Counted from the first letter of the stretch, positions 43,109-52,876 are shown. The stretch: 64,000 bases of DNA from CAYMZZ01 sp044463125 (GCA_044463125.1 JBIQMS010000001.1:1-64000); one strand, 5' to 3'. The notes: generated by a model not told the origin, from the letters alone. Translations and numbers: made by a program.

Positions 43109-45625
43109 ATGGCGAAGAAGAACAATTTGGCGGATATAGTGCATCACGACACCGGCTTGCATGGACAATACAAGTCCTGGTTTCTGGAATATGCCTCCTA
43201 TGTAATACTCGAACGTGCGGTACCTGCGGTGGAAGACGGTTTGAAACCCGTACAGCGCCGCATACTGCACGCGATGAAGGAGATGGATGATGGCCGCTAC
43301 AACAAGGTGGCCAATATTATTGGGCAGGCCATGCAATACCATCCGCATGGCGACGCAAGTATCGGCGATGCCCTGGTGAATATGGGGCAGAAAGATCTGC
43401 TGATTGATACGCAGGGTAACTGGGGTGATGTGCGTACTGGCGATGATGCGGCTGCCTCCCGTTATATTGAAGCCCGCCTGAGTAAGTTTGCGCTGGATGT
43501 GGCTTTTAATGCCAAGACTACCGAATGGCAATTGAGCTATGACGGCCGGAAAAACGAGCCGGTGGCACTGCCCATGAAGTTTCCGCTGTTGCTTGCGCAG
43601 GGTGCCGATGGTATTGCAGTGGGACTTTCCACCAAAATTCTCCCGCATAATTTCTGCGAACTGATTGATGCCTCCATCCGCTATCTCCGCGGCAAGAAAT
43701 TCGAGCTCTATCCCGATTTTCAAACCGGGGGTATGATAGATGTGGCCGACTATAATCAGGGCAAGAGAGGCGGCAAGGTGAAAGTGCGGGCGATTATTGA
43801 GGAAGTGGATAAGAAAACGCTTGCCATCCGGAGCGTGCCCTATGGAGTAACCACCACGCAGTTGATGGATTCCATTGTGAAAGCCAACGACCAGGGTAAG
43901 ATCAAGATCAAAAAGGTAACAGACACAACGGCCGCCAATGTGGAGATACTGGTGGACCTGGCACCCGGCATTTCGCCCGATATCACGATTGATGCACTCT
44001 ATAAGTTTACAGATTGCGAAATCAGCATTTCACCCAATGCCTGCGTTATCGTGGACATGAAGCCACGGTTCATGGGTGTGCAGGAATTACTGAAGCTCTC
44101 TACTGATAAAACCAGGGAACTTCTGGAGAAAGAATTGCAGATTAAGCTGGGTGAACTACAGGAGAAATGGCATTATACATCACTGGAGAAAATATTCTTT
44201 GAAGAGAAGATTTATAAGGAACTGGAGAAAAAGCACGAGACCTGGGATAAGGTACTCGACGCGATAGATAAGGCCTTTGTTCCATTCAAGAAACAACTGA
44301 AGCGCGATATTCTGCGCGAAGACCTGCTGAAACTCACGGAAAAGCCGGTACGCCGAATTTACCGGTTGGATATTGATGAACTGAATGCGCAGATCAAAGG
44401 TTTGGAAGGGGAGATAAAACAGGTGAAACATGACCTGGCCAATCTCACAGATTATGCGGTGGCTTATTATGAGAATCTGCTGAAAAAATACGGCAAGGGC
44501 CGCGAACGCAAAACGGAGATTAAGCAGTTTGAAGTTATTGAAGCCAAGCAGGTGGCAATCGCCAATACCAAACTCTTTATCAACCGTGCCGAAGGTTTTG
44601 TTGGAACCGGCTTGAAGAAAGATGAGCTCCTGTTTGAATGTTCTGACCTCGATGATATCATTGTGATCACCAAGCGGGGCATCATGAAAGTGGTGAAAGT
44701 GCAGGATAAGGTCTTTATCGGCAAAGACATTCTGCACGCGGCTGTGTTCCAGAAAAACGACGATCGCACTACTTATAACATGATTTATTCCGATGGGAAA
44801 TCGGGTGTAAGCTATGCCAAGCGTTTTAATGTAACCGGTATCACGCGCGACAAGGAATATGATCTCACCAAGGGTGATCCCAAGAGCAGGGTACATTACC
44901 TCACCGTAAATCCAAATGGAGAAGCCGAGGTGGTGAAAATCCTGCTCACGCCAGGTTCCAGTGCCCGCAATAAGGAGTTTGATTTCTATTTTGAAGAACT
45001 GGCCATCAAGGGGCGCAGCAGCATGGGCAACCAGGTAACCAAGTACCCCATCAAAAGTGTGAAGTTCAAAGAAGCGGGCCGCGCCACTTTGAGCGGGCGT
45101 AAACTTTGGTTCGATAGCAAGTTTGGGCGCCTCAATGCTGATGAGAAAGGGGAACTGCTGGGCAGCTTTGAAGCCGACGACCGGATACTGGTGGTTTACC
45201 GCGATGGATATTATGAAGTGACGGACCAGGAGCTTACCCAGCGTTTTGACGCAGAGAATATTTTGCTGATTGAAAAATTTGATGCGGAAAAAATTATCTC
45301 GGCCATCTATCTCGACAAAAAGAACCTGCAGTTCAATGTGAAACGGTTCCGCATAGAAACCACCACCCTTAAAAACCGATTCCTGTTTATCAAAGAAGGG
45401 GAGGGGAATTATGTGGAAGCGGTATCTACCGAAGAAGAACCTATTCTGTCGGTGCAATCAGGTCGCGGTGAGCAGGTACGGAAAGCCAAGTTCAAGATTG
45501 CCAAAGTAACCGATATCAGTACCTACAAAACGGTAGGGGCCAAGCTGCTCGACTTCAGCAAGAGCGTAGCCATGGAATGGGTGAAGAACCCGGCTACTGA
45601 AAATCAGCCGGAGCTATTTGAATAG
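43109..45625 (+). CDS. parC: DNA topoisomerase IV subunit A
   Basis: 838 residues. The winged-helix CAP domain shows LKPVQRRILHAMKEMDDG and HPHGDASIGDAL. The active-site Tyr119 is in AAASRYIEARLS and covalently holds the cut DNA end. The quinolone-resistance region around 78-90 has HGDASIGDA, with Ser84. A tower and coiled-coil arm (~330-470) and a C-terminal beta-pinwheel follow (IIVITKRGIMKVVKV). No GyrA-box-like motif is seen, in line with decatenase rather than gyrase. It is downstream of parE and the DUF1835 gene. Confidence 0.93.
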   Translation: MAKKNNLADIVHHDTGLHGQYKSWFLEYASYVILERAVPAVEDGLKPVQRRILHAMKEMDDGRYNKVANIIGQAMQYHPHGDASIGDALVNMGQKDLLIDTQGNWGDVRTGDDAAASRYIEARLSKFALDVAFNAKTTEWQLSYDGRKNEPVALPMKFPLLLAQGADGIAVGLSTKILPHNFCELIDASIRYLRGKKFELYPDFQTGGMIDVADYNQGKRGGKVKVRAIIEEVDKKTLAIRSVPYGVTTTQLMDSIVKANDQGKIKIKKVTDTTAANVEILVDLAPGISPDITIDALYKFTDCEISISPNACVIVDMKPRFMGVQELLKLSTDKTRELLEKELQIKLGELQEKWHYTSLEKIFFEEKIYKELEKKHETWDKVLDAIDKAFVPFKKQLKRDILREDLLKLTEKPVRRIYRLDIDELNAQIKGLEGEIKQVKHDLANLTDYAVAYYENLLKKYGKGRERKTEIKQFEVIEAKQVAIANTKLFINRAEGFVGTGLKKDELLFECSDLDDIIVITKRGIMKVVKVQDKVFIGKDILHAAVFQKNDDRTTYNMIYSDGKSGVSYAKRFNVTGITRDKEYDLTKGDPKSRVHYLTVNPNGEAEVVKILLTPGSSARNKEFDFYFEELAIKGRSSMGNQVTKYPIKSVKFKEAGRATLSGRKLWFDSKFGRLNADEKGELLGSFEADDRILVVYRDGYYEVTDQELTQRFDAENILLIEKFDAEKIISAIYLDKKNLQFNVKRFRIETTTLKNRFLFIKEGEGNYVEAVSTEEEPILSVQSGRGEQVRKAKFKIAKVTDISTYKTVGAKLLDFSKSVAMEWVKNPATENQPELFE

Positions 45626-45646
45626 ATAAAGATGTCATGATTAGTC

Positions 45647-45680
45647 AAAACCCTGGTCTTTGATCAGGGTTTTGTTTTGC
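45647..45680. terminator. Terminator between parC and convergent gene
   Basis: Stem AAAACCCTG/CAGGGTTTT (45647-45655 with 45665-45673) followed by GTTTTG. The 3' arm overlaps the stop codon of the minus-strand gene ending at 45664, so it may act in both directions. Confidence 0.7.
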
Positions 45681-46593
45681 GCCGAATACGGATGGTTGCG
45701 TTTTTCTGCAGATTGCTCGTCAGCCGGATATCGTATTGCTTACGGCCATCGTTTACGATCATGAGCGCGGTATTGGGGGGGATGCTGCCCAGGTTATCGG
45801 CAAACATGCTGAGTTCATTCACCTCACGGGTGGTATCAATACCCAGTTTGAAATGTATGGAACGGGAGCTGAGTTTCTGCGAAAAAGCAAGTAATTGATC
45901 GTTGAAGAAAACGGAGATGGAATCGCCATCAATTTCACCATTGTCGTAAAAATCAACTTCCAGGCTGTCGCTTTCCACTTCTATTTCCTGCACTACTTCG
46001 TTTTCCCTTTGTTTAAACTGATTTTCCACTACGTAGTTGATAACCCGGCGCTGCAATACCGTGGCGCGGGTAAGGGTGTCGGCCTGGCTGGGCCGCCACA
46101 CCTGGTAGGTTTCCTTGTATTCGCGAATGGCTTTGAGTACCGAATCCTGGTTGGTTTCCTTATCCAGTTGGAGGTTGAAGTTGATATCGAAGCAGGTATA
46201 TTTTGTTTCGGGAAGGCTGATGAAGGCACCCTGTAGGTTGGATCCGGCACGGGCTACGCGCAAAGTGGCCTGCAGGTTCATGATGCAATCAATCTCCATG
46301 TTCACATGCGAACCAAAATAAGTCACCGGAATTTCATATAGGGCAAGTTGGCGGGTTTTGGCGTCATAGTTCCCTTTCACCTGCACACTGCGATAAGTAT
46401 GTTTGAAATAGTAGTTCAATACCCCTTTCACATGGCCGCGCTCCGGCTGCAGTATCATTTCCACCAGGTAGTTGTTGGCGGCGCTATTGGTTTTTACGTT
46501 GGCCATGCCATACCAGTAGCCAAACACCGACTGTGCTTGCGACTGCAGGGTTAGTGCCAGGCAAAGAAAGAGGAGTATTCTTTTCATCGGCAT
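45664..46593 (-). CDS. Exported protein of unknown function
   Basis: 309 residues with a signal peptide (KRILLFLCLALTLQSQAQ). ATGs at 46593 and 46587 are both possible. The N-terminal part (SVFGYWYGMANVKTN, VLNYYFKHTYRSV) looks like a lipocalin-like or fatty-acid-binding-like beta barrel. The C-terminal ~110 residues (VDFYDNGEIDGDSISVFFND) form a beta-sandwich seen in other Bacteroidota secreted proteins, with the DGD motif. No catalytic motif is visible. It is probably periplasmic. It lies downstream of smpB on the same strand. Confidence 0.7.
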   Translation of the reverse strand: MPMKRILLFLCLALTLQSQAQSVFGYWYGMANVKTNSAANNYLVEMILQPERGHVKGVLNYYFKHTYRSVQVKGNYDAKTRQLALYEIPVTYFGSHVNMEIDCIMNLQATLRVARAGSNLQGAFISLPETKYTCFDINFNLQLDKETNQDSVLKAIREYKETYQVWRPSQADTLTRATVLQRRVINYVVENQFKQRENEVVQEIEVESDSLEVDFYDNGEIDGDSISVFFNDQLLAFSQKLSSRSIHFKLGIDTTREVNELSMFADNLGSIPPNTALMIVNDGRKQYDIRLTSNLQKNATIRIRRKTKP

Positions 46594-46638
46594 CAGAGGG
46601 GCAAAAACCGTGCTTGATTGCCGGTTGCCGTCATTGAT

Positions 46639-47076
46639 TTATTTCAGAAAGCGTTTCAATTCCCTATCCATGTCCTTTTTACGAAGGGTATCCCGCTTAT
46701 CATGCAGTTTCTTACCCTTGGCGAGGCCAATTTCTATCTTCACCTTATTACGGTCATTAAAGAACATGCGTAGCGGCACGAGGGTACAACCTTTTTCTTT
46801 CAGCTTCGATTCAATCTTCCTTATTTCCCTTTTCTGTAGCAATAGCTTTCGATCACGAACCGGATCGTGATTGTTTAGATTGCCATGTGAATATTCGGCG
46901 ATATGCAGCGACTTGATAAAGATTTCGCCTTTGTGCAACAAACAATAACTGTCGTTGAAACTAACCCGTCCTGCCCGGATGCTTTTCACTTCCGTTCCCA
47001 GCAATACCATCCCAGCTTCATAGCGTGCATCGATGAAGTATTCGTGAAAAGCGGATCTGTTGCGGATTTCAGACAT
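46639..47076 (-). CDS. smpB: SsrA-binding protein SmpB
   Basis: 145 residues forming the SmpB OB-fold: NRSAFHEYFIDARYEAGMVL, TEVKSIRAGRVSFNDSY and a C-terminal GLAKGKKLHDKRDTLRKKD tail that enters the ribosomal A site. It binds tmRNA and rescues stalled ribosomes. Length and motifs are normal. A TAAATTTG -7 box lies 21 bases before the ATG. The tmRNA gene itself is not in this window. Confidence 0.96.
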   Translation of the reverse strand: MSEIRNRSAFHEYFIDARYEAGMVLLGTEVKSIRAGRVSFNDSYCLLHKGEIFIKSLHIAEYSHGNLNNHDPVRDRKLLLQKREIRKIESKLKEKGCTLVPLRMFFNDRNKVKIEIGLAKGKKLHDKRDTLRKKDMDRELKRFLK

Positions 47077-47097
47077 CTATTCAAAAAAAATAAGAGG

Positions 47098-47105
47098 CAA
47101 ATTTA
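47098..47105 (-). promoter_or_regulatory. -7 promoter box of smpB
   Basis: TAAATTTG on the minus strand matches TAnnTTTG and ends 21 bases before the ATG. Confidence 0.5.
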
Positions 47106-47142
47106 CCCCTTATTTCGCTAAGTTTAAATGAATTAACAATGG

Positions 47143-48057
47143 TCAATTCTTAAATAACTTCAATACGGTAGCCAGTTTATCTTTCAACTCCTTGCGGGGC
47201 ACAATAAAATCGAGGAAGCCATGCTCCAGCAGAAACTCGCTGCGTTGGAAGCCTTCGGGTAAATCTTTCTTAATGGTTTCCTTGATTACGCGAGGGCCCG
47301 CAAAGCCAATAAGGGCGCCGGGTTCCGCAATATTAAGGTCTCCGAGCATACCAAAGGAGGCGGATATACCACCGAAAGTGGGATCGGTCAACAGGGAAAT
47401 ATAAGGAAGACGCGCATCGCTCAACTGCGAAAGCTTACCACTGGTTTTGGCCAGTTGCATCAGCGAAAAGGCGCTCTCCATCATGCGCGCGCCGCCGCTT
47501 TTGCTGATAACCATATAAGGCAGGCGATGTTCCAGGCAATAATCCACCGCCCGCGAAAACTTTTCACCCATCACACTACCCAGGGAGCCACCAATAAAGG
47601 CAAAATCCATACAGGCCACTACCATTTCATGGCCATGCACTTTCCCCACCGCCACGCGCATGGAGTCCTTGAGGTCGGTTTTGCTCCAGATTTCATCCAA
47701 GCGCTTTTTGTAGGGCTTCAGGTCAGTAAATTCCAGGAAATCCTTACTCCGGATATTATCAAACAATTCGGTAAACTGACCTTCATCAAACAGGATATGG
47801 TAATAATCCGCGCTGTTGATGCGATGGTGGTGGCTGCATTTGGGACATACAAAGAGATGCTCCCTCAGTTCAGTCATCGTGCAGATATAGTTACACTCAG
47901 GGCATTTGGTCCATAAGCCCTCCGGGGTTTCCTTTTTTTCGGATGTTTTTGTATTGATGCCAGTCTTAATTCGCTTGAACCAGCTGGTTTTCGTTTCCTC
48001 GGTTTTACCGTCCTCACCCGCCAGGTTCGCGTCAAAATCCTCAACTTGTTTAGCCAT
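47143..48057 (-). CDS. accD: Acetyl-CoA carboxylase carboxyltransferase subunit beta
   Basis: 304 residues from MAKQVEDFDANL at 48057. The open frame runs to 48219, but its extra 54 residues are translated from the intergenic repeat (NNSTNQRFNKSTNQQFL), and a -7 box sits inside it. A zinc ribbon is formed by Cys52, Cys55, Cys71 and Cys74 (KCPECNYICT, CPKC). The crotonase-like carboxyltransferase core has KSGGARMMESAFSL and LTDPTFGGISASFGMLGD. It transfers carboxyl from biotin to acetyl-CoA, the first step of fatty acid synthesis, with AccA encoded elsewhere. Confidence 0.95.
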   Translation of the reverse strand: MAKQVEDFDANLAGEDGKTEETKTSWFKRIKTGINTKTSEKKETPEGLWTKCPECNYICTMTELREHLFVCPKCSHHHRINSADYYHILFDEGQFTELFDNIRSKDFLEFTDLKPYKKRLDEIWSKTDLKDSMRVAVGKVHGHEMVVACMDFAFIGGSLGSVMGEKFSRAVDYCLEHRLPYMVISKSGGARMMESAFSLMQLAKTSGKLSQLSDARLPYISLLTDPTFGGISASFGMLGDLNIAEPGALIGFAGPRVIKETIKKDLPEGFQRSEFLLEHGFLDFIVPRKELKDKLATVLKLFKN

Positions 48058-48075
48058 AATCAGATGGTTAAGACA

Positions 48076-48083
48076 CAAATATA
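48076..48083 (-). promoter_or_regulatory. -7 promoter box of accD
   Basis: TATATTTG on the minus strand matches TAnnTTTG and lies 18 bases before the ATG at 48057. The upstream -33 position falls in the TTGTTGATTTG repeat, which starts at 48086. Confidence 0.5.
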
Positions 48084-48085
48084 GG

Positions 48086-48563
48086 AATTGTTGATTTGTT
48101 GATTTGTTGAATCGTTGATTTGTTGAATTGTTCAAGGCACGCTTCCGGATGGCCGGAGGCAGCACTTCAATGCGGATATATCGGACTGATCGATTGCCAG
48201 GTTGAAAAACAGAAATCATGCCTGATAATCAATTTTTTAGGGAGATTAATTGTGTAAGATACCTTTCACCGCAACGAGCGCAAAGAATCCGCAACGGACG
48301 CGACGGAAGTATTATCGCACAAAATGTACCGGAATAGCAGCTTTTATTCTCCATAAGCCGCCTACAGACATGTGCTTTAATTATATCGTCGCGATCTTTG
48401 CGGATTCTTTGCGACCGCTGCGGTTAAGCGTTCAGGCTTGCCGACAACTCCGAATTCAGAAGAGTTTACACCACAACGGACATCACGAACCCTTTCTGAA
48501 TTGGGAAACTACAAGTTCATCAAATTCACAAATTTCCAAATAGCCGAATTCACAAATCAATCA
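48086..48563. repeat. Nested intergenic element: TTGTTGATTTG outer words around a CGCAAAGAATCCGC inverted core
   Basis: The 507 bases between accD and the TlpA-like gene hold no gene. Left outer words (48086-48134) repeat TTGTTGATTTG about four times. The right outer region (48515-48563) has CAAATTCACAAATT-type words, roughly the complement. Inside, an imperfect inverted repeat of ~40-base arms lies at 48264-48305 and 48386-48427, sharing CGCAAAGAATCCGCAA and GCGACG. The right edge ends two bases from the TlpA stop codon. Between the core and the outer arms the sequence is not recognisable. Confidence 0.65.
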
Positions 48564-48564
48564 C

Positions 48565-50481
48565 TTATCCTTTCTTCCCTGCCATATCAATCATCGCCGA
48601 CAGTTCCATTACGAGTTTTTCGTCGCTGCCGTCGAAGCCTACCGACTTAAAGCGTATTTTGCCCTCGGGATCCAGTACAAACTTGGTGGGTATTCCTTCC
48701 ACCTTAAACTGCGTTACCACTTCGTCTGTTTCATCCATCCACACATCAAAACGGTATTTATTCTTTGTGATGAAGTTTTGTGCATTCGCTTTCTTATCGT
48801 CCCCACTTTCCCAGGTATCGATAAAGATGAATTTTACATTGGGATCGTTTTTGTATTTGTCCATGGCTTTCTGCATAGCCGGGAAAGAAGCGATACAGGG
48901 ACCGCACCAGGTAGCCCAAAAATCAACCACCACAACTTTACCACGGAGCTCACTGATATCGGTCTTCTTGCCATCCAGGTTATAGAGTGCAAAAGAAGGG
49001 GCTGCTTCATCGAGCATAGACTTACTCAATTCCGCCAATAATTTTTCATAAGCCTCTTTCTGTAATTCGGCCATATAATCCTCGAAACCATTCTCTGATT
49101 TTTTCTTCTTCACATAGGCATCCTTCAGCATATCGCGCATAGCGGCGCTATGCTTGCCATCTCTCACAAATTCCTCCAGTTCAGTAACCAGCTTCTTACG
49201 CGACAACACTTTGGATGCGAGCAGGGCATAGGTATTGTTTTGTTCCGGGTCTTTGCCCTTGCTAATGGTGATGGCCGCTGTCTTCGCCAGGTCATATCCT
49301 TTTTTGTACTTGCCGGCGCGGTATAGAACCATGGCATAGGTATCAGCAAACTGCGCTTTGGTCGCCTGTTTGTTTTGTGCCCATTGCTTGCCTGTCATAT
49401 AATCCGGCTTCTTACCATTGGGATCGTTCGCGATCGATTCCGCGATACCATATGCCTTGGAGACAAAGAGCTCTGCAAGGTCAAGTCGGCTGCTGTCTTT
49501 TTGCATTTCCCAGGCAGCAGAATTATACAAACTTGCGATCAGGGAAGGGTCTTCCATTTTGGTTTCTTCCATGGCCAACTTGAATTTTTCCCAATCGCGC
49601 AGCGTAATGTAGCGACTGGTGATCTGTCGGCGATAATAATCAATTTCCTCTGCAATACCCTTGTAAGTGGCATCACCTGATTTTACTTTCTCTTCCATTT
49701 CATTCAGGATTGCCTGCTTCTTTTCCAGGTCCTTTTCTGTTTGGTAGCGCTGCACCAATTCATCGGCTTTCCAGAGGCCATCAGGAAATTTCTCCCGGAT
49801 TATTCCAAGGATTAGGCTCGATTGCTCAGGCAATTTCGCCATGGTATAAAGCGAGGATAATCCACGGTAGTCGTTCTCCGTTTTCAACCCCAGCTTTATT
49901 TGTTCTTCTATTGCTTCCTGGTACACTTTGGCGGCTTCTTCTCTTTTCACTCTTGCCTTCAGGTTTACATAAGGCAACAGGATTTCTTTCCTCGATTCGG
50001 GATGGAGCTCCAGTTCTTTTTCCATCATCTCGAGCGCTTTTTCGGGATTCGATTCCACGCCTACGCGTCCTCCCATAAATTGATAGAATTGCCCCAGTGT
50101 AAAGTAAGCGAAAGGGCGGGGTTTATCGCCCTCATAAAGAAGAAAGTAATACCCCTCGTTATTGTTGTTGTCGAATTCTTCACCAGCCTTAAAGCCGAAA
50201 AATACCATGCTGGTATTCTCATCCGTCTTCACTTTCCCTTTCCAGCTATTTCCTTCTTTTACCAGCACCAGGTCCTCGGCAGCAAATCCCTTCTGGCTAT
50301 ACTGATACACCGCCGCTTCCACCAAGGGTTCTTTTCCACCCCCGCCTGGTCCGGGAGTATACACGATCTCAACCTGGTCGCCGGGTTTAGGCTTATCAGG
50401 TGAATAGTTAAATTTCTGTTGCGAAATGGCTGTTAGTGTCGTCAACAGCATTACAATAATGAAAAGACTTTTAAAATTCAT
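48565..50481 (-). CDS. Exported thioredoxin-like (TlpA family) protein with helical repeats
   Basis: 638 residues. A signal peptide (FKSLFIIVMLLTTLTAIS) precedes a short beta domain and a long alpha-helical region (~150-480) resembling TPR-type solenoids (NPEKALEMMEKELELHPESR). The C-terminal ~150 residues are a thioredoxin fold with VVVDFWATWCGPCIASFPAM, a redox-active CGPC pair, and a cis-proline in VEGIPTKFVLDPEG. It is a periplasmic thiol-disulfide oxidoreductase, like the large TlpA-like proteins common in Bacteroidota. It is downstream of the S9 peptidase on the same strand, 31 bases apart. Confidence 0.88.
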   Translation of the reverse strand: MNFKSLFIIVMLLTTLTAISQQKFNYSPDKPKPGDQVEIVYTPGPGGGGKEPLVEAAVYQYSQKGFAAEDLVLVKEGNSWKGKVKTDENTSMVFFGFKAGEEFDNNNNEGYYFLLYEGDKPRPFAYFTLGQFYQFMGGRVGVESNPEKALEMMEKELELHPESRKEILLPYVNLKARVKREEAAKVYQEAIEEQIKLGLKTENDYRGLSSLYTMAKLPEQSSLILGIIREKFPDGLWKADELVQRYQTEKDLEKKQAILNEMEEKVKSGDATYKGIAEEIDYYRRQITSRYITLRDWEKFKLAMEETKMEDPSLIASLYNSAAWEMQKDSSRLDLAELFVSKAYGIAESIANDPNGKKPDYMTGKQWAQNKQATKAQFADTYAMVLYRAGKYKKGYDLAKTAAITISKGKDPEQNNTYALLASKVLSRKKLVTELEEFVRDGKHSAAMRDMLKDAYVKKKKSENGFEDYMAELQKEAYEKLLAELSKSMLDEAAPSFALYNLDGKKTDISELRGKVVVVDFWATWCGPCIASFPAMQKAMDKYKNDPNVKFIFIDTWESGDDKKANAQNFITKNKYRFDVWMDETDEVVTQFKVEGIPTKFVLDPEGKIRFKSVGFDGSDEKLVMELSAMIDMAGKKG

Positions 50482-50512
50482 GGTATCTGGTTTGGTTATG
50501 ATCGTTAGTTTG

Positions 50513-52876
50513 TCAGGGTTGTTTCAGGGTTGTTTGGAACAGTTTGTAGATGCGTTTATATTCATCCGTCCAGCTACTGGGTTCCACAAAACCGTGATCT
50601 TCCATGGGGTAGGAGGCCAGTTCCCAGTTGTCTTTGCCCAGTTCAATTAATCGTTGTGCCAGCTTCACCGCGTCCTGGTAATGCACATTCACATCTACCA
50701 TGCCATGGCATATGAGCAGATGCCCCTTCAATCCTTCTGCAAAGTAAAGTGGTGAGCTCCGGCGATAGGCGATACTGTCTGTGAAAGGTTCGTTAAGGAT
50801 ATTCGAGGTATATCCATGATTATATTGCGCCCAATCCGTTACGGGACGAAGTGCTGCGCCGGATTTGAATACTTCCGGTTCGGTGAATACGGCCATCAGG
50901 CTGATAAAGCCACCATAGGATCCGCCATAAATGCCGATATTGTTGGCGTTTACACCATGGTTCTTCACCAGGTATTGTACAGCGTCTACATGGTCGCTCA
51001 GGTCCTTGCCGCCCATATGCCGATAAATTCCGGTGCGCCAGTCGCGACCATAGCCAGCACTACCACGGTAATCGATATCCAACACATAATAGCCCTGGTC
51101 GGCCAGCATATTGTTAAACATATATTCCCGGAAATAACTGCTCCACCATTTGTGCGCGTTTTGCAAATAGCCGGCGCCATGTGTAAATAATACGGCTGGT
51201 TTCGATGGGTGTGGGTTTTCGGGTTTGTAAAGCCGCGCGTAAATCAGTGCTCCATCACGCGCAGGAATGGTTATCACTTCAGGTTCGCGCCATTTGTAGG
51301 ATTGAAATTCGGCCGACATGGCTTTATCCGTTACCTGTGTGCTTTTGGCGTCAGGCTTCGTTTCCTGCCAGTACAGTTCCCAGGGGCGATTGGTGGAACT
51401 ATGCAAATAAGCCATATATTTTTCATCGGGAGAGAGTTGCACCTGGTTGCTACCCGTCATGTTGGTCAATGGCTCCATCTTACCATTCGAAATCCCGATT
51501 AGGTAATAATGCTGCTCGCCCGGATGGCGCATGTTGCTGCGGACAAAGAATGACTTTTTATCCAGTGAAAGCTGTGCGGATTGAATCTCAAAATTGCCGC
51601 TGGTCAGCGCTCTGTTGCTGCCAGCAGCAATATCATAAATATTGATATGAGAATATCCGGTGGCTTCGGATTGATACCAGAATCGATTCGCATCAATCCA
51701 TCCCCAGCTTCCAAAAATACCCGGTCCTGCGATCCAGGCCTCGTCGCGCTGGCGACTTACCAGGCGCAGAGCATGCGTGCTGGTATCCCAAAGCATGAGC
51801 CAACGATCCTTATTGTCGGCTGAACGGATGTCGATAACGGCATGTTTTCCATTGGGCGACCAGTTGGGGCCCAGGAAGCGGACTTCCCGCAGGGCATTCT
51901 TCTTTTTGCGTTCTTCCAGGTCTTTCGGATAATCGGCCAGGTAATCGGGTAAATCCCGGATACCGGGAATGGAATCCGTTTTGACTTGAATGATGGTATC
52001 TTTTTCCCGATCGAAAAAATAGAAACTATAAGTGCCCTGAGGCGCTCCCACTTTGGAGCGTGCGGGTATATCGGTTGTAAATCCTGATTCGGTTACGTAA
52101 TTGGGAACAATGGTCGATTTTACACCCGTGGGTGTTTTGTAAAGTGAATAGGATATAAATCGTCCATCGGGGGAAATGGAGAGGTTCACCAGGTTCTGTC
52201 CATTGAGGGGAATGGCCCTCAATTCAGGTTTCCGGTTTGCTTCCCGGGCAGCCTGCGCTTTTTCCCTTTTCTCCTTTCTGCTGCGCAATACTTCGAAATA
52301 CTGCAATTGATCAGCTTCCAGCCATTCTTCCTGTTCATTCTTCTTTCCGTTTCTGTCGCGAGCGCCACCGGCAGCACTCACATTGGTCAATTGTTCCGTT
52401 TCGCCAGTGGCTATATACCAGGCATACAGGTTTTGTCCGGAACGGTACACAATTGCACGATCTGAAAATGAAAAACCCGGATTGTTCTCGTTATCCGTGC
52501 TGTTGGTGACGCGTCGGGTGGTTTTGCTGCGAATATGATGATAATAAATATCCCCCTGCTTTGAATAGGTATAGGCCGTTCTATCGCTATTGTACTCCAC
52601 GGATTGATCACTCAACCAATCTTCTCTTTCCTGCGCCGTCATTTTCACAGGTTGCAATTGACGGGGGGTGATATAGTAAAGGGAATCAGATTCCGCATCA
52701 CCCGGATTCCAGTTGAATGCGAGGCGACTTCCATCGACCGACCACTGCAAACCGGAAGGGGAGTGGCCGATCCATTTCGGATCACGCATTATTTTTTCCA
52801 CCGTTAAAACACCCGGCGCATTTTGCGCAAAGAGTTGATTAAAACTAATGAGGAATAACAAAGCAAAGATTCTCAT
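50513..52876 (-). CDS. S9 family prolyl oligopeptidase-type peptidase
   Basis: 787 residues from MRIFALLFLISFNQLFAQ at 52876, a signal peptide; a TTG at 52885 is the only earlier choice. An N-terminal beta-propeller of WD40-like/DPP-IV type (~40-520) precedes the alpha/beta hydrolase. The catalytic Ser is in GIYGGSYGGFISLMAVF, with Asp near GMVDVNVHY and His in MEDHGFVEPSSW. It cleaves proline-containing dipeptides or oligopeptides in the periplasm, probably supplying peptides alongside the M24 aminopeptidase at 26759. Length is typical. Confidence 0.92.
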   Translation of the reverse strand: MRIFALLFLISFNQLFAQNAPGVLTVEKIMRDPKWIGHSPSGLQWSVDGSRLAFNWNPGDAESDSLYYITPRQLQPVKMTAQEREDWLSDQSVEYNSDRTAYTYSKQGDIYYHHIRSKTTRRVTNSTDNENNPGFSFSDRAIVYRSGQNLYAWYIATGETEQLTNVSAAGGARDRNGKKNEQEEWLEADQLQYFEVLRSRKEKREKAQAAREANRKPELRAIPLNGQNLVNLSISPDGRFISYSLYKTPTGVKSTIVPNYVTESGFTTDIPARSKVGAPQGTYSFYFFDREKDTIIQVKTDSIPGIRDLPDYLADYPKDLEERKKKNALREVRFLGPNWSPNGKHAVIDIRSADNKDRWLMLWDTSTHALRLVSRQRDEAWIAGPGIFGSWGWIDANRFWYQSEATGYSHINIYDIAAGSNRALTSGNFEIQSAQLSLDKKSFFVRSNMRHPGEQHYYLIGISNGKMEPLTNMTGSNQVQLSPDEKYMAYLHSSTNRPWELYWQETKPDAKSTQVTDKAMSAEFQSYKWREPEVITIPARDGALIYARLYKPENPHPSKPAVLFTHGAGYLQNAHKWWSSYFREYMFNNMLADQGYYVLDIDYRGSAGYGRDWRTGIYRHMGGKDLSDHVDAVQYLVKNHGVNANNIGIYGGSYGGFISLMAVFTEPEVFKSGAALRPVTDWAQYNHGYTSNILNEPFTDSIAYRRSSPLYFAEGLKGHLLICHGMVDVNVHYQDAVKLAQRLIELGKDNWELASYPMEDHGFVEPSSWTDEYKRIYKLFQTTLKQP

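Noticed and set aside
44180..45457. 425-codon open frame on the minus strand opposite parC
   Set aside because: It is fully antisense to strongly conserved ParC sequence. The translation has no family motif and reads like reverse-frame shadow of parC codons.
48058..48219. N-terminal extension of AccD
   Set aside because: It is translation of the intergenic TTGTTGATTTG repeat and lies upstream of the -7 box at 48076.
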